64,000 nucleotides of DNA from Nesterenkonia lutea (GTDB lineage Bacteria; Actinomycetota; Actinomycetes; Actinomycetales; Micrococcaceae). Location of the stretch: contig NZ_JADBED010000001.1 in NCBI RefSeq assembly GCF_014873955.1, positions 496,001-560,000 on the forward strand. Direction: 5' to 3'. The notes beneath the pieces were generated by a model. It ran no database searches and was not told the DNA's origin. It saw nothing but the letters and a program-made list of their open reading frames with translations. The position numbers and the translations under genes were made by a program. Positions 1 through 8,862 of this stretch are shown here, in pieces (within the stretch, counting starts at the first letter, position 1; each line of letters begins with the position of its first letter).

Positions 1-1
1 C

Positions 2-217
2 CAGCTGGCGGACCTGCCCACCGAGCAGGATCCCGCCGCCGATGCCGCCGCGACGACCCGCGAGCCGGAGGCCTCAGAACCGGGAGTTCAGGAGCGCGCA
101 GGCGCCGCTGAGGCGCCGCGTCCCGCGCAGGTCTCGGAGGACGTGGACCCCACCGACGCCCCGCAGACAGCCGACGCCCCGCGGACCGGAGAAACGCCCC
201 GCATCACCCGCCGCTGA
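2..217 (+). CDS. C-terminal fragment of an unidentified protein
   Basis: An open frame enters from the left edge and stops at TGA 215-217, leaving the last 71 residues. The fragment is rich in Ala, Pro, Glu and Asp, has no hydrophobic segment and ends in TPRITRR. It looks like a disordered acidic C-terminal tail, not a folded domain. In related actinobacteria the position beside TIGR03089 is often taken by an envelope protein such as an LCP-family phosphotransferase, but nothing in these residues proves that. It converges with the TIGR03089 gene. Confidence 0.5.
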   Translation, partial: QLADLPTEQDPAADAAATTREPEASEPGVQERAGAAEAPRPAQVSEDVDPTDAPQTADAPRTGETPRITRR

Positions 218-320
218 GTCCCGCCCGGGCGTACGAGCATCTATTGGGCGCGACGCGGTGGAATAACGCGCCTGGCCGCGCCTGATTCCACCGTTTTGTG
301 CCCAACAGATGCAGGAGGGG

Positions 321-340
321 CGCGCGAAGGCGCGCGAAGG
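321..340. repeat. 10-bp perfect tandem duplication
   Basis: CGCGCGAAGG occurs twice back to back in the gap between the two convergent genes. The copies are part of a GC-rich stretch with no clear stem-loop followed by a T-run. It is probably of no functional importance. Confidence 0.4.
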
Positions 341-382
341 GTCCCGCGGGCCCAGGCGAGCCCCGGCGAGCAGGCGTCGGCC

Positions 383-1243
383 TCAGCGGACGCCCTCGTT
401 GCGGATCAGCTGCTCCCAGGCGGCCGGCTGCGCGGCGGGATCGCCCTGGAAGAGCACCACAGGACGGCTGTGCGCCCAGGCGTCGAGCATCTGGGCGAAG
501 ACGACGACGCCGGCCGGCCCGGTCGCCTCGACGCCCGCTCCCCAGCGATCCACGTTCCAGTCCTGCCAGTCCACCTGCGGAGGTGCGCCTGCCAGCACGA
601 GTCCAGCAGGCGGAGAGGCCACTCCAGTGAGCTCCTGCGCCACAGGCAGCTCCACCGGGGGAAGCGGCGCGGGCAGCTGATCCGGATGCTGGCGGACCTC
701 TGCGGAGATGTCCAGCACCCAGGCGGGGAGCGCCTCGCCGGTGGCCTCCTCATAGGAGGCATCCAGCAGGCCGGGGGACAGCGCCGCCAGCTCGGCCTCC
801 CCGAGGGACTGCGCCAGCACGCCTGAACCGGTCCAGTCACCCGGCCGGTCGGTGATGATCAGCGCAGGAGCCAGTGCCGCGGCGGCGCTGGCGCGGGCGT
901 CGTCGTCGGTGTGTTCGGCTCCGGTCTCTGCATCGCCGGAGGCGGTGAGCTCGACCTCCCACCCGAGGGCTCCGGCGGCGAGCAGCACCGCGGCGGCCTT
1001 CCAGTGCGCCTCGGCGTCCACCAGGACCGTGTCGCCGGGCTCGAGCTCAGTCTCCTGTGAGAAGAGTCCGATGAGCTTCACCGCCCAGTTCTGCAGCACG
1101 CGTCCGGAGAGCTCCACGCGTTCGGCATCCGCCCCGCCGTACCAGGTCAGTGCCGGCTGAGGGCGGGATTCGAGCAGGTCCAGCAGCGCCGGGAAGGTCT
1201 GCGGGGACTGACCGGATGTGCCTGAGAGTGTGAGCGGGGTCAT
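383..1243 (-). CDS. TIGR03089 family protein
   Basis: A 286-residue protein of the actinobacterial TIGR03089 family, which resembles a shortened adenylate-forming-enzyme fold. The N-terminal part (about residues 20-110) has the family features LTWYGG, an Arg/Glu stretch around RVELSGRVLQNW and EPGDTVLVD. The length is typical of the family; no ANL active-site signature is complete, so catalysis is doubtful. ATG 1243 was chosen because an AGGAG box lies a few bases upstream (about 1250), although the frame stays open much further. It diverges from whiB2, with which it shares a 180-bp regulatory gap; a TAGAGT minus-strand -10-like hexamer lies at 1336-1341. Function is unknown. Confidence 0.8.
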   Translation of the reverse strand: MTPLTLSGTSGQSPQTFPALLDLLESRPQPALTWYGGADAERVELSGRVLQNWAVKLIGLFSQETELEPGDTVLVDAEAHWKAAAVLLAAGALGWEVELTASGDAETGAEHTDDDARASAAAALAPALIITDRPGDWTGSGVLAQSLGEAELAALSPGLLDASYEEATGEALPAWVLDISAEVRQHPDQLPAPLPPVELPVAQELTGVASPPAGLVLAGAPPQVDWQDWNVDRWGAGVEATGPAGVVVFAQMLDAWAHSRPVVLFQGDPAAQPAAWEQLIRNEGVR

Positions 1244-1350
1244 AAAAATGCTCCTGGCGCCGCCACGCCTCGCGCCGAGCTGATTTCTGGCGGCGTGTCG
1301 GGCGTGAACGAGGGGTTGGGGGTCTGGTAATGGCAACTCTAGTCGCGCAC

Positions 1351-1380
1351 TTGACGGATCGTTACTTACGCCAGTGTAAT
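1351..1380 (+). promoter_or_regulatory. Probable whiB2 promoter
   Basis: TTGACG at 1351-1356 is followed after 18 bp by TGTAAT at 1375-1380, a good vegetative -35/-10 pair on the plus strand. It lies 44 bp before the whiB2 start, leaving room for the GGGAGG ribosome-binding site at 1411-1416. Confidence 0.5.
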
Positions 1381-1423
1381 TAGGAGCAGTACACGGCAGG
1401 AATAAACCTCGGGAGGCCCTTTG

Positions 1424-2038
1424 ATGGGGAACGCAGAGCGGCTGGGCGAAACACGGCCCGGCACTACGGCCACAGCCCGCAGGACGGGTCTCGAGGTTCC
1501 TGCTGATTGGTTCGTCGACCCTGCTGATCCCCAGGCCGCTGAGCGCCTGGAGCACGGCAAGGCTCTCGAAGATCAGGCCACCGCCTTCCTCTCCGCCCAC
1601 GAGGAGGCCGAGCGGCAGGCCGATGCAGCGTCCCCGGTCACAGCGCTCAGTGAGGCACCTTCCCGCCGCACTGAGATGCTGAACCCGGGCACGCAGACCC
1701 CGCAGACGAACCCCGGCACCCGCACCGCGGAGCCGAGGACCGCGGATCCCCGGACCGCAGAGTCCACCACCACGTGGCTGGGTCTGCCCGCACTGGTCCC
1801 CACCGAGGAGATCGAGGGCGAGCTCGCCTGGCAGGTGGACGCCCTCTGTGCGCAGACCGACCCGGAGGCGTTCTTCCCCGAGAAGGGCGGCTCCACCCGT
1901 GACGCCAAGAAGGTCTGCGGCGCCTGCACAGTGAAGCAGGAGTGCCTGGACTACGCGCTGGGCAATGACGAGCGCTTCGGGATCTGGGGCGGCCTCTCCG
2001 AGCGGGAGCGGCGCAAGCTGCGGAAACGGGCACTCTGA
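1424..2038 (+). CDS. whiB2: WhiB-family iron-sulphur transcriptional regulator (WhiB2/WhmD-like)
   Basis: A WhiB protein of 204 residues. The C-terminal 70 residues carry the complete signature: Cys142, then Cys165-x2-Cys168-x5-Cys174 as [4Fe-4S] ligands, the GIWGG turn, and a basic tail (ERERRKLRKRAL). The sequence around AQTDPEAFFPEKGGST is characteristic of the WhiB2/WhmD branch, whose members control septation and cell division with partner factors. Unusually, a roughly 120-residue Ala/Glu/Thr-rich extension with a TAxPR repeat precedes the domain. ATG 1424 is chosen because GGGAGG sits 7 bp upstream; an internal start near 1679 would give a normal-sized protein. The stop codon abuts or overlaps the next gene. 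Confidence 0.85.
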   Translation: MGNAERLGETRPGTTATARRTGLEVPADWFVDPADPQAAERLEHGKALEDQATAFLSAHEEAERQADAASPVTALSEAPSRRTEMLNPGTQTPQTNPGTRTAEPRTADPRTAESTTTWLGLPALVPTEEIEGELAWQVDALCAQTDPEAFFPEKGGSTRDAKKVCGACTVKQECLDYALGNDERFGIWGGLSERERRKLRKRAL

Positions 2039-5000
2039 TCAACGCTCACTCAGGACCACATATCGCCGCTGTCGTACTGCACGACGGCGGCGATTTGCCG
2101 TCCGCCCCGATCGACTCTGCGTCCGGCAAGCCCGCCCCGACCAACTCGGACCCGACCAACTCTGCACCGACCAACTCTGCGCCGGGCGAGGCATACACCA
2201 GCGCCGCCGAGCGCGCGCGGGAGGCCATCGCCGCGCAGACCCGACACCCGGACACCATCATCGAGTTCTCCGCCTCCGAATACCGCGGGGTCCAGGACCT
2301 CTCCCGCTCGCTGCACTCGCACCTGCTCGAGGACCGCCGCCACGCACGCCAGAGCGCGACCGCCGGAAGCACCGGGACCAAGAACACCCAGCTCTGGCGC
2401 AGCCTGGAGCGCCAGCTGCCCGACGGCTTCAACCCCCGCCACCAGTGGCTCTGGATCCTCCCCGCCGGCACCATCCCCACCACGGATGCCCTGGAGCGGC
2501 TCGAGGAGCGGCTGTTCACGGTCAAGGATGAGGAGCACCACTCCCAGATCCAGGTGATCGGCGCCAAGCAGCTCTACGCCGAGACCCCGGAACGTCTGGT
2601 CAACGTGGGACTGTTCAGCGCCCGCTCCGGCGAGGTGCTCACCGGCACCGAGCCGAAAGAGCTGGACCAGGGCCAGTACGACGGCCGCGACGCCGTCCCC
2701 GCCGTCTCCGGCGCGGGGATGCTCGTCCACGCCCCCCTCTTCGGCGACCTCGGCGGCTTCGACCCCGGCCTGAGCGGAGACTATGCCTCCGCGCAGTTCT
2801 GCCGCCGGGCTCGCGAGGTCGGCGCGCAGATCGTCATCGAACCCACCGCCCGGGTGCTGCGCGAAGACCCGCCGCGCCGGGAGATCGTGCACCGCCTCGG
2901 CGGCACCCTGTATCTGCCCGCGCAGCAGCGGATCGGCCAGATCCGCCGCCGGCTGGTCAACGCCAGTCCGCTTGCGGTTCCCTTGCTGTGGCTGGGAATG
3001 TGGGTGGCTGCGCTGCTGCGGCTGATCGGGATGACCGTGGTGAAGGTCCCTGACGCCGGTGTGGGTCAGTTCTTCGCCGCCGTGGGAGCCCTGCTCGGAC
3101 TGGGGACGACGGCGCACACTCGCCGCTTCGACGCCCAGGGCCGCAGAGCCGCGCTCGCCAGGCTCCGTCGCGACGAACAGATCGAGTCCTCCGCCAAGCA
3201 CCTGCGCGCCGGTCGGGAGGCCGAGTCGCAGATGATGCTCAGCTCCGCTGCGATCCGGCACCAGCGCCGGTCGGCGATGACCGCAGAGACCGTCTCGGCG
3301 CCGCGGACCAGCTTCACCCCCGGGTTCTACGGCGAGCCGGATGACACCGGTGAGCGGGAGAACAACGAGGACGCGCTCCTGGAGGTCGGCGCCTCCGACG
3401 GCGAGTTCGACGAGATGCCCTCCCGCCGCTCCGGCGACCGGCTCGGCCTGTTCCTGATGATGCTGGGTGTGATCGGAGCTTCGCTGCTCGCCTTCCGCGG
3501 GCTGCTGGCCGCCGAAGCCATCACCGGTGGCGCGGCCCTGCCCGTGGCCGGCTCCCTGCAGGAGGTCTTCGCCCACACGCTGAGCTTCCTCGCCGTGGAC
3601 AGCCTCGGGGCGCGCTCCGCCGCGGACCCCTTGACCCTGATCCTGCTGGTCCTCTCCGCGCTGAGCCTCGGCCACGGCTCGGCCGTGCTGGTCTGGCTGC
3701 TGATCCTCGCGCTGCCGCTGAGCGCACTGACCGCCTGGTACGCCGCCGGCCTCTGGTCCACCCGGGCCTCCCGCCGAGTGGTCTCCGCGCTGCTCTGGGC
3801 GGCGCTGCCCACCCTGCACATCGCTGTGGGGGAGGGCCGCATCGGCGCTGTCCTGGTCCACATCCTGCTGCCGGTGGCCGTCGTGGCGACAGTCCGCGCC
3901 GCGGGCCGCGCCGCCGTCGGCCTCGGGGTCGCCGGAAGCTGGGAGTACGCCACCGGCGCCGCGCTGCTGCTGATGGTGCTCACCGCCGCCGCCCCGGCGC
4001 TGCTGCCCCTGGTGGTCATCATCGGGGTGGTCCTGGCGCTGGTGCTGGGCCGGCGCGGACGTCCGCTGTGGCTGATCCCGCTGACCTCGCTCGCGGTGGC
4101 TGTGCCGATGATCGCCTCGGCGCTCACCCAGGGCAAGAACCTCGCGTCCGTGCTGGTCCACGAGCCCGGCCGCGCGCTGGCAGCCGATGCCGCGCCGGTC
4201 TGGCAGCAGCTGCTCGGCTTCTCCCGCGCCTTCGACCCGGCCGCAGGCCTCGCCGCCGCGGGAGCCTCCGGATCCTGGCTGCCGGGCTACCTCGAGGGTG
4301 ACTTCTGGAACCTTCGCATTGCTCTGCTCATCGGTCTGCCGCTGCTGCTGATCGCCCTGCTGGGGATGTTCACCGGAGGCCGCACCCGCCCGCTGCCGAT
4401 CGTGGCCGGAGCGATCCTGCTGGGAGCCCTGGGCCTCTCGGTGCTGGTCTCGCTGCTCGCCGCCGGATCCGACGGCACCGCCGTGATCGGCGGCAATCCG
4501 GGCCCCGTGGTCTCGGTGATGCTCTTCTGTCTGCTCGCGGCCGGAATGGCTTCGCTGGACCGGTTCCCGCTGGCCTTCCCCCGCGTGGGCGGCACCATCA
4601 CCCCTGTGATCTCCACGCTGCTGGTCCTCTCCATCGGTGCCTCACTGGTGCTGTTCTACGGCCCCCGCATGGCCCCGGGTGCGCAGCTGACCGGGCAGCC
4701 GCTGACCGCCGTGAACGCCGCGCCCACGCTCATCGAACCCGGATCCGTGCGTCAGCTGCCCGCCACCGCCGCGGACCAGGGCGACGGTCCTGCACAGCTG
4801 CGAACACTGGTGCTCTCCTCCGCCGATCCCGGGGTGATCGGCGAGCTGGTCTCCGGCCAGGGCCGCACGCTGGACAAGTCCCGCGCCGTGATCGCTGCCG
4901 GCGATGCCCCGCTGTGGGCCCAGCCCGAGCGCATCCCGGAACTGCTCGGCGGCACCGCCGGTCAGCCCGCCGACGCCGCCCCTGCCACTGACGCCGAGGC

Positions 5001-5748
5001 CGAGTTCTCCCTCGCCGACCAGCGCCTCTCCGCGCTGATCGCTGCGCTGATCACCCCGGGCGCCGTGCAGACCCAGGAGCTGATGGCCGAGCTGGGCATC
5101 GGCTACGTGCTCATCGACCCGGGCGAGCCCGCCGCGCTGACCGACGCCGTGGACACCGCCGCCGGACTCATCTCCGTGGGCAGGACCGATCGTGGTGAGC
5201 TCTGGCGCGCCGAGGTCGACGAGGAGAACCTCCTTCCGGCAGCGGAGGGGATCTCCGGAGTGCCCACCGCCTGGGCGCGGATCGTGGACCCGCAGGGCGA
5301 GGTCCAGGCGCTGCTGTCCGCCGAGGAGCAGAAGCTCAGTGTGGACCTCGAGGAGGTCACAGCGGACGACGGCGCCGGGCTGGGTCTGGACCCGGGAGGC
5401 GAGTACCTGCTGGAGCTGGCCACCGAAGCCGCGAACGGCTGGCAGGCCAGCTGGGAGGGTGAGGCCCTGGAGGCGGCCACCGTGCTCGCCGAGCCGACCG
5501 AGGACGGTGCAGCGGGATCAGCCGCCTGGATGCAGCGTTTCGAGCTGCCCTCCGAAGCGCTGTCTGCTCAGGGTGAGAGCCTGCAGGGTCAGCTGAGCGC
5601 GGAGCATCGCAGCCTGTATCAGCTTCCCGTGCTGATCGCCCTGGGTGCCTTCCTGCTGCTGGTGATGCTGATCGCCCTCCCGCTGCCGCGGGGGACACGC
5701 ATCCTGCCGGTGGCGAACACCGATCAGCTGGAAGGACGCCGAGGATGA
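2035..5748 (+). CDS. Large membrane-bound family 2 glycosyltransferase
   Basis: About 1,237 residues. An N-terminal GT-A/GT2-like domain (first ~300 residues, with FSASEYRGVQDLSRS and the acidic GFDPGLSGDYASAQFCRRAREVG-type region) is followed by many hydrophobic segments between residues ~420 and ~880, an extracytoplasmic region, and a last TM helix near the C-terminus. This architecture is common in actinobacteria next to whiB2 and suggests polymerisation or transfer of envelope glycans. The first ATG/GTG/TTG is TTG 2095, but the frame reads IAAVVLHDGGDLP before it, which matches the first beta-strand of GT2 domains. The real start is therefore probably CTG 2035, overlapping the whiB2 stop, or a neighbouring non-standard codon. 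It overlaps the next gene by 4 bp. Confidence 0.8.
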   Translation: MINAHSGPHIAAVVLHDGGDLPSAPIDSASGKPAPTNSDPTNSAPTNSAPGEAYTSAAERAREAIAAQTRHPDTIIEFSASEYRGVQDLSRSLHSHLLEDRRHARQSATAGSTGTKNTQLWRSLERQLPDGFNPRHQWLWILPAGTIPTTDALERLEERLFTVKDEEHHSQIQVIGAKQLYAETPERLVNVGLFSARSGEVLTGTEPKELDQGQYDGRDAVPAVSGAGMLVHAPLFGDLGGFDPGLSGDYASAQFCRRAREVGAQIVIEPTARVLREDPPRREIVHRLGGTLYLPAQQRIGQIRRRLVNASPLAVPLLWLGMWVAALLRLIGMTVVKVPDAGVGQFFAAVGALLGLGTTAHTRRFDAQGRRAALARLRRDEQIESSAKHLRAGREAESQMMLSSAAIRHQRRSAMTAETVSAPRTSFTPGFYGEPDDTGERENNEDALLEVGASDGEFDEMPSRRSGDRLGLFLMMLGVIGASLLAFRGLLAAEAITGGAALPVAGSLQEVFAHTLSFLAVDSLGARSAADPLTLILLVLSALSLGHGSAVLVWLLILALPLSALTAWYAAGLWSTRASRRVVSALLWAALPTLHIAVGEGRIGAVLVHILLPVAVVATVRAAGRAAVGLGVAGSWEYATGAALLLMVLTAAAPALLPLVVIIGVVLALVLGRRGRPLWLIPLTSLAVAVPMIASALTQGKNLASVLVHEPGRALAADAAPVWQQLLGFSRAFDPAAGLAAAGASGSWLPGYLEGDFWNLRIALLIGLPLLLIALLGMFTGGRTRPLPIVAGAILLGALGLSVLVSLLAAGSDGTAVIGGNPGPVVSVMLFCLLAAGMASLDRFPLAFPRVGGTITPVISTLLVLSIGASLVLFYGPRMAPGAQLTGQPLTAVNAAPTLIEPGSVRQLPATAADQGDGPAQLRTLVLSSADPGVIGELVSGQGRTLDKSRAVIAAGDAPLWAQPERIPELLGGTAGQPADAAPATDAEAEFSLADQRLSALIAALITPGAVQTQELMAELGIGYVLIDPGEPAALTDAVDTAAGLISVGRTDRGELWRAEVDEENLLPAAEGISGVPTAWARIVDPQGEVQALLSAEEQKLSVDLEEVTADDGAGLGLDPGGEYLLELATEAANGWQASWEGEALEAATVLAEPTEDGAAGSAAWMQRFELPSEALSAQGESLQGQLSAEHRSLYQLPVLIALGAFLLLVMLIALPLPRGTRILPVANTDQLEGRRG

Positions 5749-7838
5749 GCGCCAAAAAGGTCAGGGTCAAAAAGCTCATCAAGGAGCAGCGCCGCGCCCG
5801 GGAGCGGGCCATCCGCGAGCAGCAGCGCGCCGCCACGGAGAAAGCCAAACAGGAGGCCGCCGCCGCCCGCGCCGAACTCAAGGCTGATGAGCTGCGACTG
5901 CGCGAGGAGCAGAAGGCCCAGCGCCTCGCTGAGAAGCAGGACGCCGCCACGGCATCCAGAGAGCGGGCGCCGAAGGACCAGGCGGCCAGCACGCGGACAT
6001 CGAGCACGACCCTCGCACCCACGCCCGCACCTACGCCCGCAGCCGCCGCCGCGTCCTCGCCCGACCCCTCGTCCGACCCCCGGGCCCGCGGCTCGCGAAG
6101 GGACCGTCGAGCCGGAGAACATTCCTCCGCAGCCGGCACCCGCGGCGCGGGGACGCGGACGGCCGCCGTCGTCGTCACGGTGAGCGTCCTCGCGGCACTG
6201 GTCGGCTCCGTGGTGCTGGACGGACTGATGGATGGACGGTCCGAGGCGGCAGCCGGTGCCGGAGCAGGCGAGAACGCCGCCGCTCTGGGCGCCGCCGCCG
6301 TGGCCGCGCCGCGCAGCGGACAGAGCTTCATCTGCCCGCCCATGCCCGGACAGCCGGATTCGCTGAGCACCGATGGTGAGCTGGAATACCGTGATCGGGA
6401 CTCCTCGGCCTCCGCGCAGTTCTCAGCGGTGCTCTTCGCCACGGATCTCAGTGGAAGCTTCCCCGCGTCCGAGTGGGCCCAGCTGAACCAGGAGTCGCGG
6501 GTCAATGAGATCACGCTGACCGAGGGCTCCGAGACGCAGGCCCCAGACTCGGAGGCCGCCGCAGAAGAAGCCCCGCTGGGCCAGCGTGAGGCCGTCTATG
6601 AGTCCTCAGCCGATCCGGTCCGGCCTCCGCTGCTCAGCGTCGACGCCGCAGCCGACGGCGGCGCGCTGGCTGCCGCCGCCCTCTACGAGTACCAGGCCGA
6701 CGCTGGCCCGGTGGCAGGTCTCGCGGTGGGCGAGTGCACGGCCCCGGAACGCACCCAGTGGTTCTTCGGCCCCGAGATCGCCGCCGGAGCCTCCTCGCTG
6801 CTCACCCTGGCGAATCCCTTCGATCGCTCGGCCACCGTGGAGGTCACCAGTGTGGACTCTGAGGGCGACCGCGGCACCCGTGGCGCCCGCTCCGTGGTGG
6901 TCCCGGGACAGACCACCCGCGCAGTGAACATCGCCGGACTGGCCTCCGCCGGAACTGAGCTGGGGATCTCGGTCCGCTCCTCGGGAGCCCCGGTCACCGC
7001 CCAGCTGCAGTCCTCCCGAGGCTCCGGCGTCACCGGCACCGGGATCGAGTTCCTCCCGGGGCTGACCGAGCCCGGCACCAGTCACGTCATCCCCAGGGTC
7101 TCCGTGCCGGAAGGCATCAGCGAGGCCGAGGGCACTGCGGAAGACGAAGCGGACCCTGAAGAAGACACGGACGAGGAAGAACCGGCCGGGCCGACCCCGC
7201 CACAGCTGTGGATCCACGTCCCAGGAGATCAGGGCGCCACAGTGGAGCTCCAGGTCTACGGCGAGGACGGGCAGCAGAGCATCGACACTCCTGGCGTGTT
7301 CACCGTGGACGGGGGAGAGGTCGACGTGATCGACCTCCAGGGCCTCGAGCCCGGAGTCACGGACATCCGCGTGCGCACCGACGTTCCTGCCCATGCCGCG
7401 ATCCGCAGCGACTCCGCAGCAGGCACCGACTTCAGCTGGGCCGCCCCGGCGGATGCCCTCACCGAGGGCTCCGGCACGTTGCTGCCCGAGGTGGGGGAGT
7501 CTGAGCTGCGGCTGTTCGCCTCCGGCGCCGGAGGCACCGTCGCCTACCGGGTGATGGACACCGAGGGTGATTTCGGCGAGGAACAGACCGTCGAGCTTGC
7601 CGCCGACGGCGGAGGCATCATCTCCGCAGAGGACATCGCCTCCGCCGCGCCCGACACCCAGGACGGCGAAGCGGAGGCCGGCGTCGTCGTCTTTGCTGCG
7701 CCTGAGCTCACCGGAGAGGGAAGCGTCCATGCCATGCTGGCCAGCACAGACGGTGAGGACGAGGAACAGATCAGCCTGTCGCCGGTCTCGCCGCTGCGCG
7801 GTGCCGACCAGTACGTTCCCGTGCGTCTGCTCCGCTGA
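5745..7838 (+). CDS. DUF5719 family protein
   Basis: A 697-residue protein, translationally coupled to the glycosyltransferase by an ATGA overlap. Residues 1-65 are a highly charged Lys/Arg/Glu/Ala coiled coil, followed by a Pro/Ala/Ser linker and one TM helix at about 139-160; the rest should be outside the membrane. The ectodomain has repeated beta-rich segments (for example TLANPFDRSATVEVTSVD and QLWIHVPGDQGATVELQV) typical of DUF5719, with an acidic insert around residues 465-485. The constant pairing with the large glycosyltransferase suggests that the two act together at the cell surface. The precise role is unknown. Confidence 0.75.
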   Translation: MSAKKVRVKKLIKEQRRARERAIREQQRAATEKAKQEAAAARAELKADELRLREEQKAQRLAEKQDAATASRERAPKDQAASTRTSSTTLAPTPAPTPAAAAASSPDPSSDPRARGSRRDRRAGEHSSAAGTRGAGTRTAAVVVTVSVLAALVGSVVLDGLMDGRSEAAAGAGAGENAAALGAAAVAAPRSGQSFICPPMPGQPDSLSTDGELEYRDRDSSASAQFSAVLFATDLSGSFPASEWAQLNQESRVNEITLTEGSETQAPDSEAAAEEAPLGQREAVYESSADPVRPPLLSVDAAADGGALAAAALYEYQADAGPVAGLAVGECTAPERTQWFFGPEIAAGASSLLTLANPFDRSATVEVTSVDSEGDRGTRGARSVVVPGQTTRAVNIAGLASAGTELGISVRSSGAPVTAQLQSSRGSGVTGTGIEFLPGLTEPGTSHVIPRVSVPEGISEAEGTAEDEADPEEDTDEEEPAGPTPPQLWIHVPGDQGATVELQVYGEDGQQSIDTPGVFTVDGGEVDVIDLQGLEPGVTDIRVRTDVPAHAAIRSDSAAGTDFSWAAPADALTEGSGTLLPEVGESELRLFASGAGGTVAYRVMDTEGDFGEEQTVELAADGGGIISAEDIASAAPDTQDGEAEAGVVVFAAPELTGEGSVHAMLASTDGEDEEQISLSPVSPLRGADQYVPVRLLR

Positions 7839-8010
7839 GAAGCCCGCAGCCGGGGTGTTGCTGCTGACCATGAGGGAAAGAGGCCGAGTAAACTCATGGT
7901 CCTGGACTGGTTCAACGTCACGGGCCTGATCTCCACGGTCCGACTCCTGCGTGGCAGTCCCGGTTCTGCGCCCACCCCTGAGAGCCACCTAGCCGCGGAA
8001 GGACCTGGTC

Positions 8011-8523
8011 ATGGAGAGTGTCGAAAGTACGGAGCAACAAGCCTCCGAGGTCGCCGCAGACATCGGCGAAATACTGAGCGAGCGAGGGTTGACTGTCGCG
8101 GTCGCCGAATCGTTGACCGGCGGGAAGCTGGCCAACCAGTTTGCGGCGGCGAAAGGTTCCGGTGATTGGTTTGTGGGCGGAGTGGTGGCCTACCAGTCAT
8201 CAGCCAAGCACGGTGTGCTCGGCGTCCCTTCCGGGCCGGTGATATCCGAAGAAGCAGTCATCAGCATGGTCAACGGGGTCACTGCGATGTTCGACGCCGA
8301 CGCAGGGGCAGCGGCCAGCGGGGCCGCAGGACCAGATGGGCAGGAGGGGCAGGAGCCCGGTACCACGTGGCTGGCCGCTGGGGTGCTGGGCGAGGTGGAG
8401 ACCGAACTTCATCACTTCTCCGGTGAGCCGCTGGAGGTGCTGGCGCAGACCCAGCTGTGCTCCCTGCGGCTGCTGCGATCAGTGCTGAACCAGCACCGTG
8501 CTTCAGTGCCCGGAGGACGCTGA
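8011..8523 (+). CDS. cinA: CinA C-terminal-domain protein (nicotinamide-nucleotide amidohydrolase family)
   Basis: A 170-residue stand-alone CinA C-terminal domain. Members deamidate nicotinamide mononucleotide to nicotinic acid mononucleotide (PncC) in pyridine-nucleotide salvage. Visible motifs are VAESLTGG near residue 35, GGVVAYQSSAKHGVLGV near 65, and a modified SGAAGPDG near 108, where TGxAGP is usual. An AAGGA box lies 7 bp before ATG 8011. The 172-bp gap upstream, with TAAACT at about 7889, probably holds its promoter. The gene converges on the small lipoprotein gene. Confidence 0.8.
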   Translation: MESVESTEQQASEVAADIGEILSERGLTVAVAESLTGGKLANQFAAAKGSGDWFVGGVVAYQSSAKHGVLGVPSGPVISEEAVISMVNGVTAMFDADAGAAASGAAGPDGQEGQEPGTTWLAAGVLGEVETELHHFSGEPLEVLAQTQLCSLRLLRSVLNQHRASVPGGR

Positions 8524-8568
8524 GCTTCACGGTCCGATCGCCCAGGTCTCAGTCGGCTTTCTCGTGCT

Positions 8569-8790
8569 CTAGTCCGATTCCTCGTCCTCTGCAGGGGCGT
8601 CCGCCACCTCGTCGTCGTCGAGGTCTTCCACGTCCTCATCGGAGGGGCCGGTATCGCTGTCGAGAACTGGCGGGGCGCTCTCTGTGACCTCTTCCGGTTC
8701 AGCTTCGTCAGCGGGACCGGTCTGGGTGTCACAGCCGGTGAGAGCCAGCAGGGCGACAACAGCGACCGCGGTGATGGGAGCCTTGTTCAT
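8569..8790 (-). CDS. Small acidic lipoprotein
   Basis: A 73-residue predicted lipoprotein. The signal peptide MNKAPITAVAVVALL is followed by a lipobox ALTGC at residues ~16-20, so the Cys should be lipidated. The mature part is short, strongly acidic (Asp/Glu in about half of the positions) and probably disordered. ATG 8790 was preferred over the longer frame because it places the signal sequence at the N-terminus and has AGGA boxes just upstream. It lies downstream of a sulP gene on the same strand. No function can be assigned. Confidence 0.65.
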   Translation of the reverse strand: MNKAPITAVAVVALLALTGCDTQTGPADEAEPEEVTESAPPVLDSDTGPSDEDVEDLDDDEVADAPAEDEESD

Positions 8791-8862
8791 GATTCCTGTT
8801 CTTCCTCTATACGGGTGGTCTTCCACGGTGAACCCCGGCCGATCGTGCCCGGGCGACTGATA

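Noticed and set aside
321..340. CRISPR or terminator at the short tandem repeat
   Set aside because: There are only two 10-bp units without spacers, and no stem followed by a T-run.
2050..4161. A 700-codon open frame antisense to the glycosyltransferase gene
   Set aside because: It is Gln/His/Gly/Arg-rich with no domain, and arises because G/C-rich third positions remove stops on the opposite strand; the plus-strand gene has clear GT2 and membrane features.
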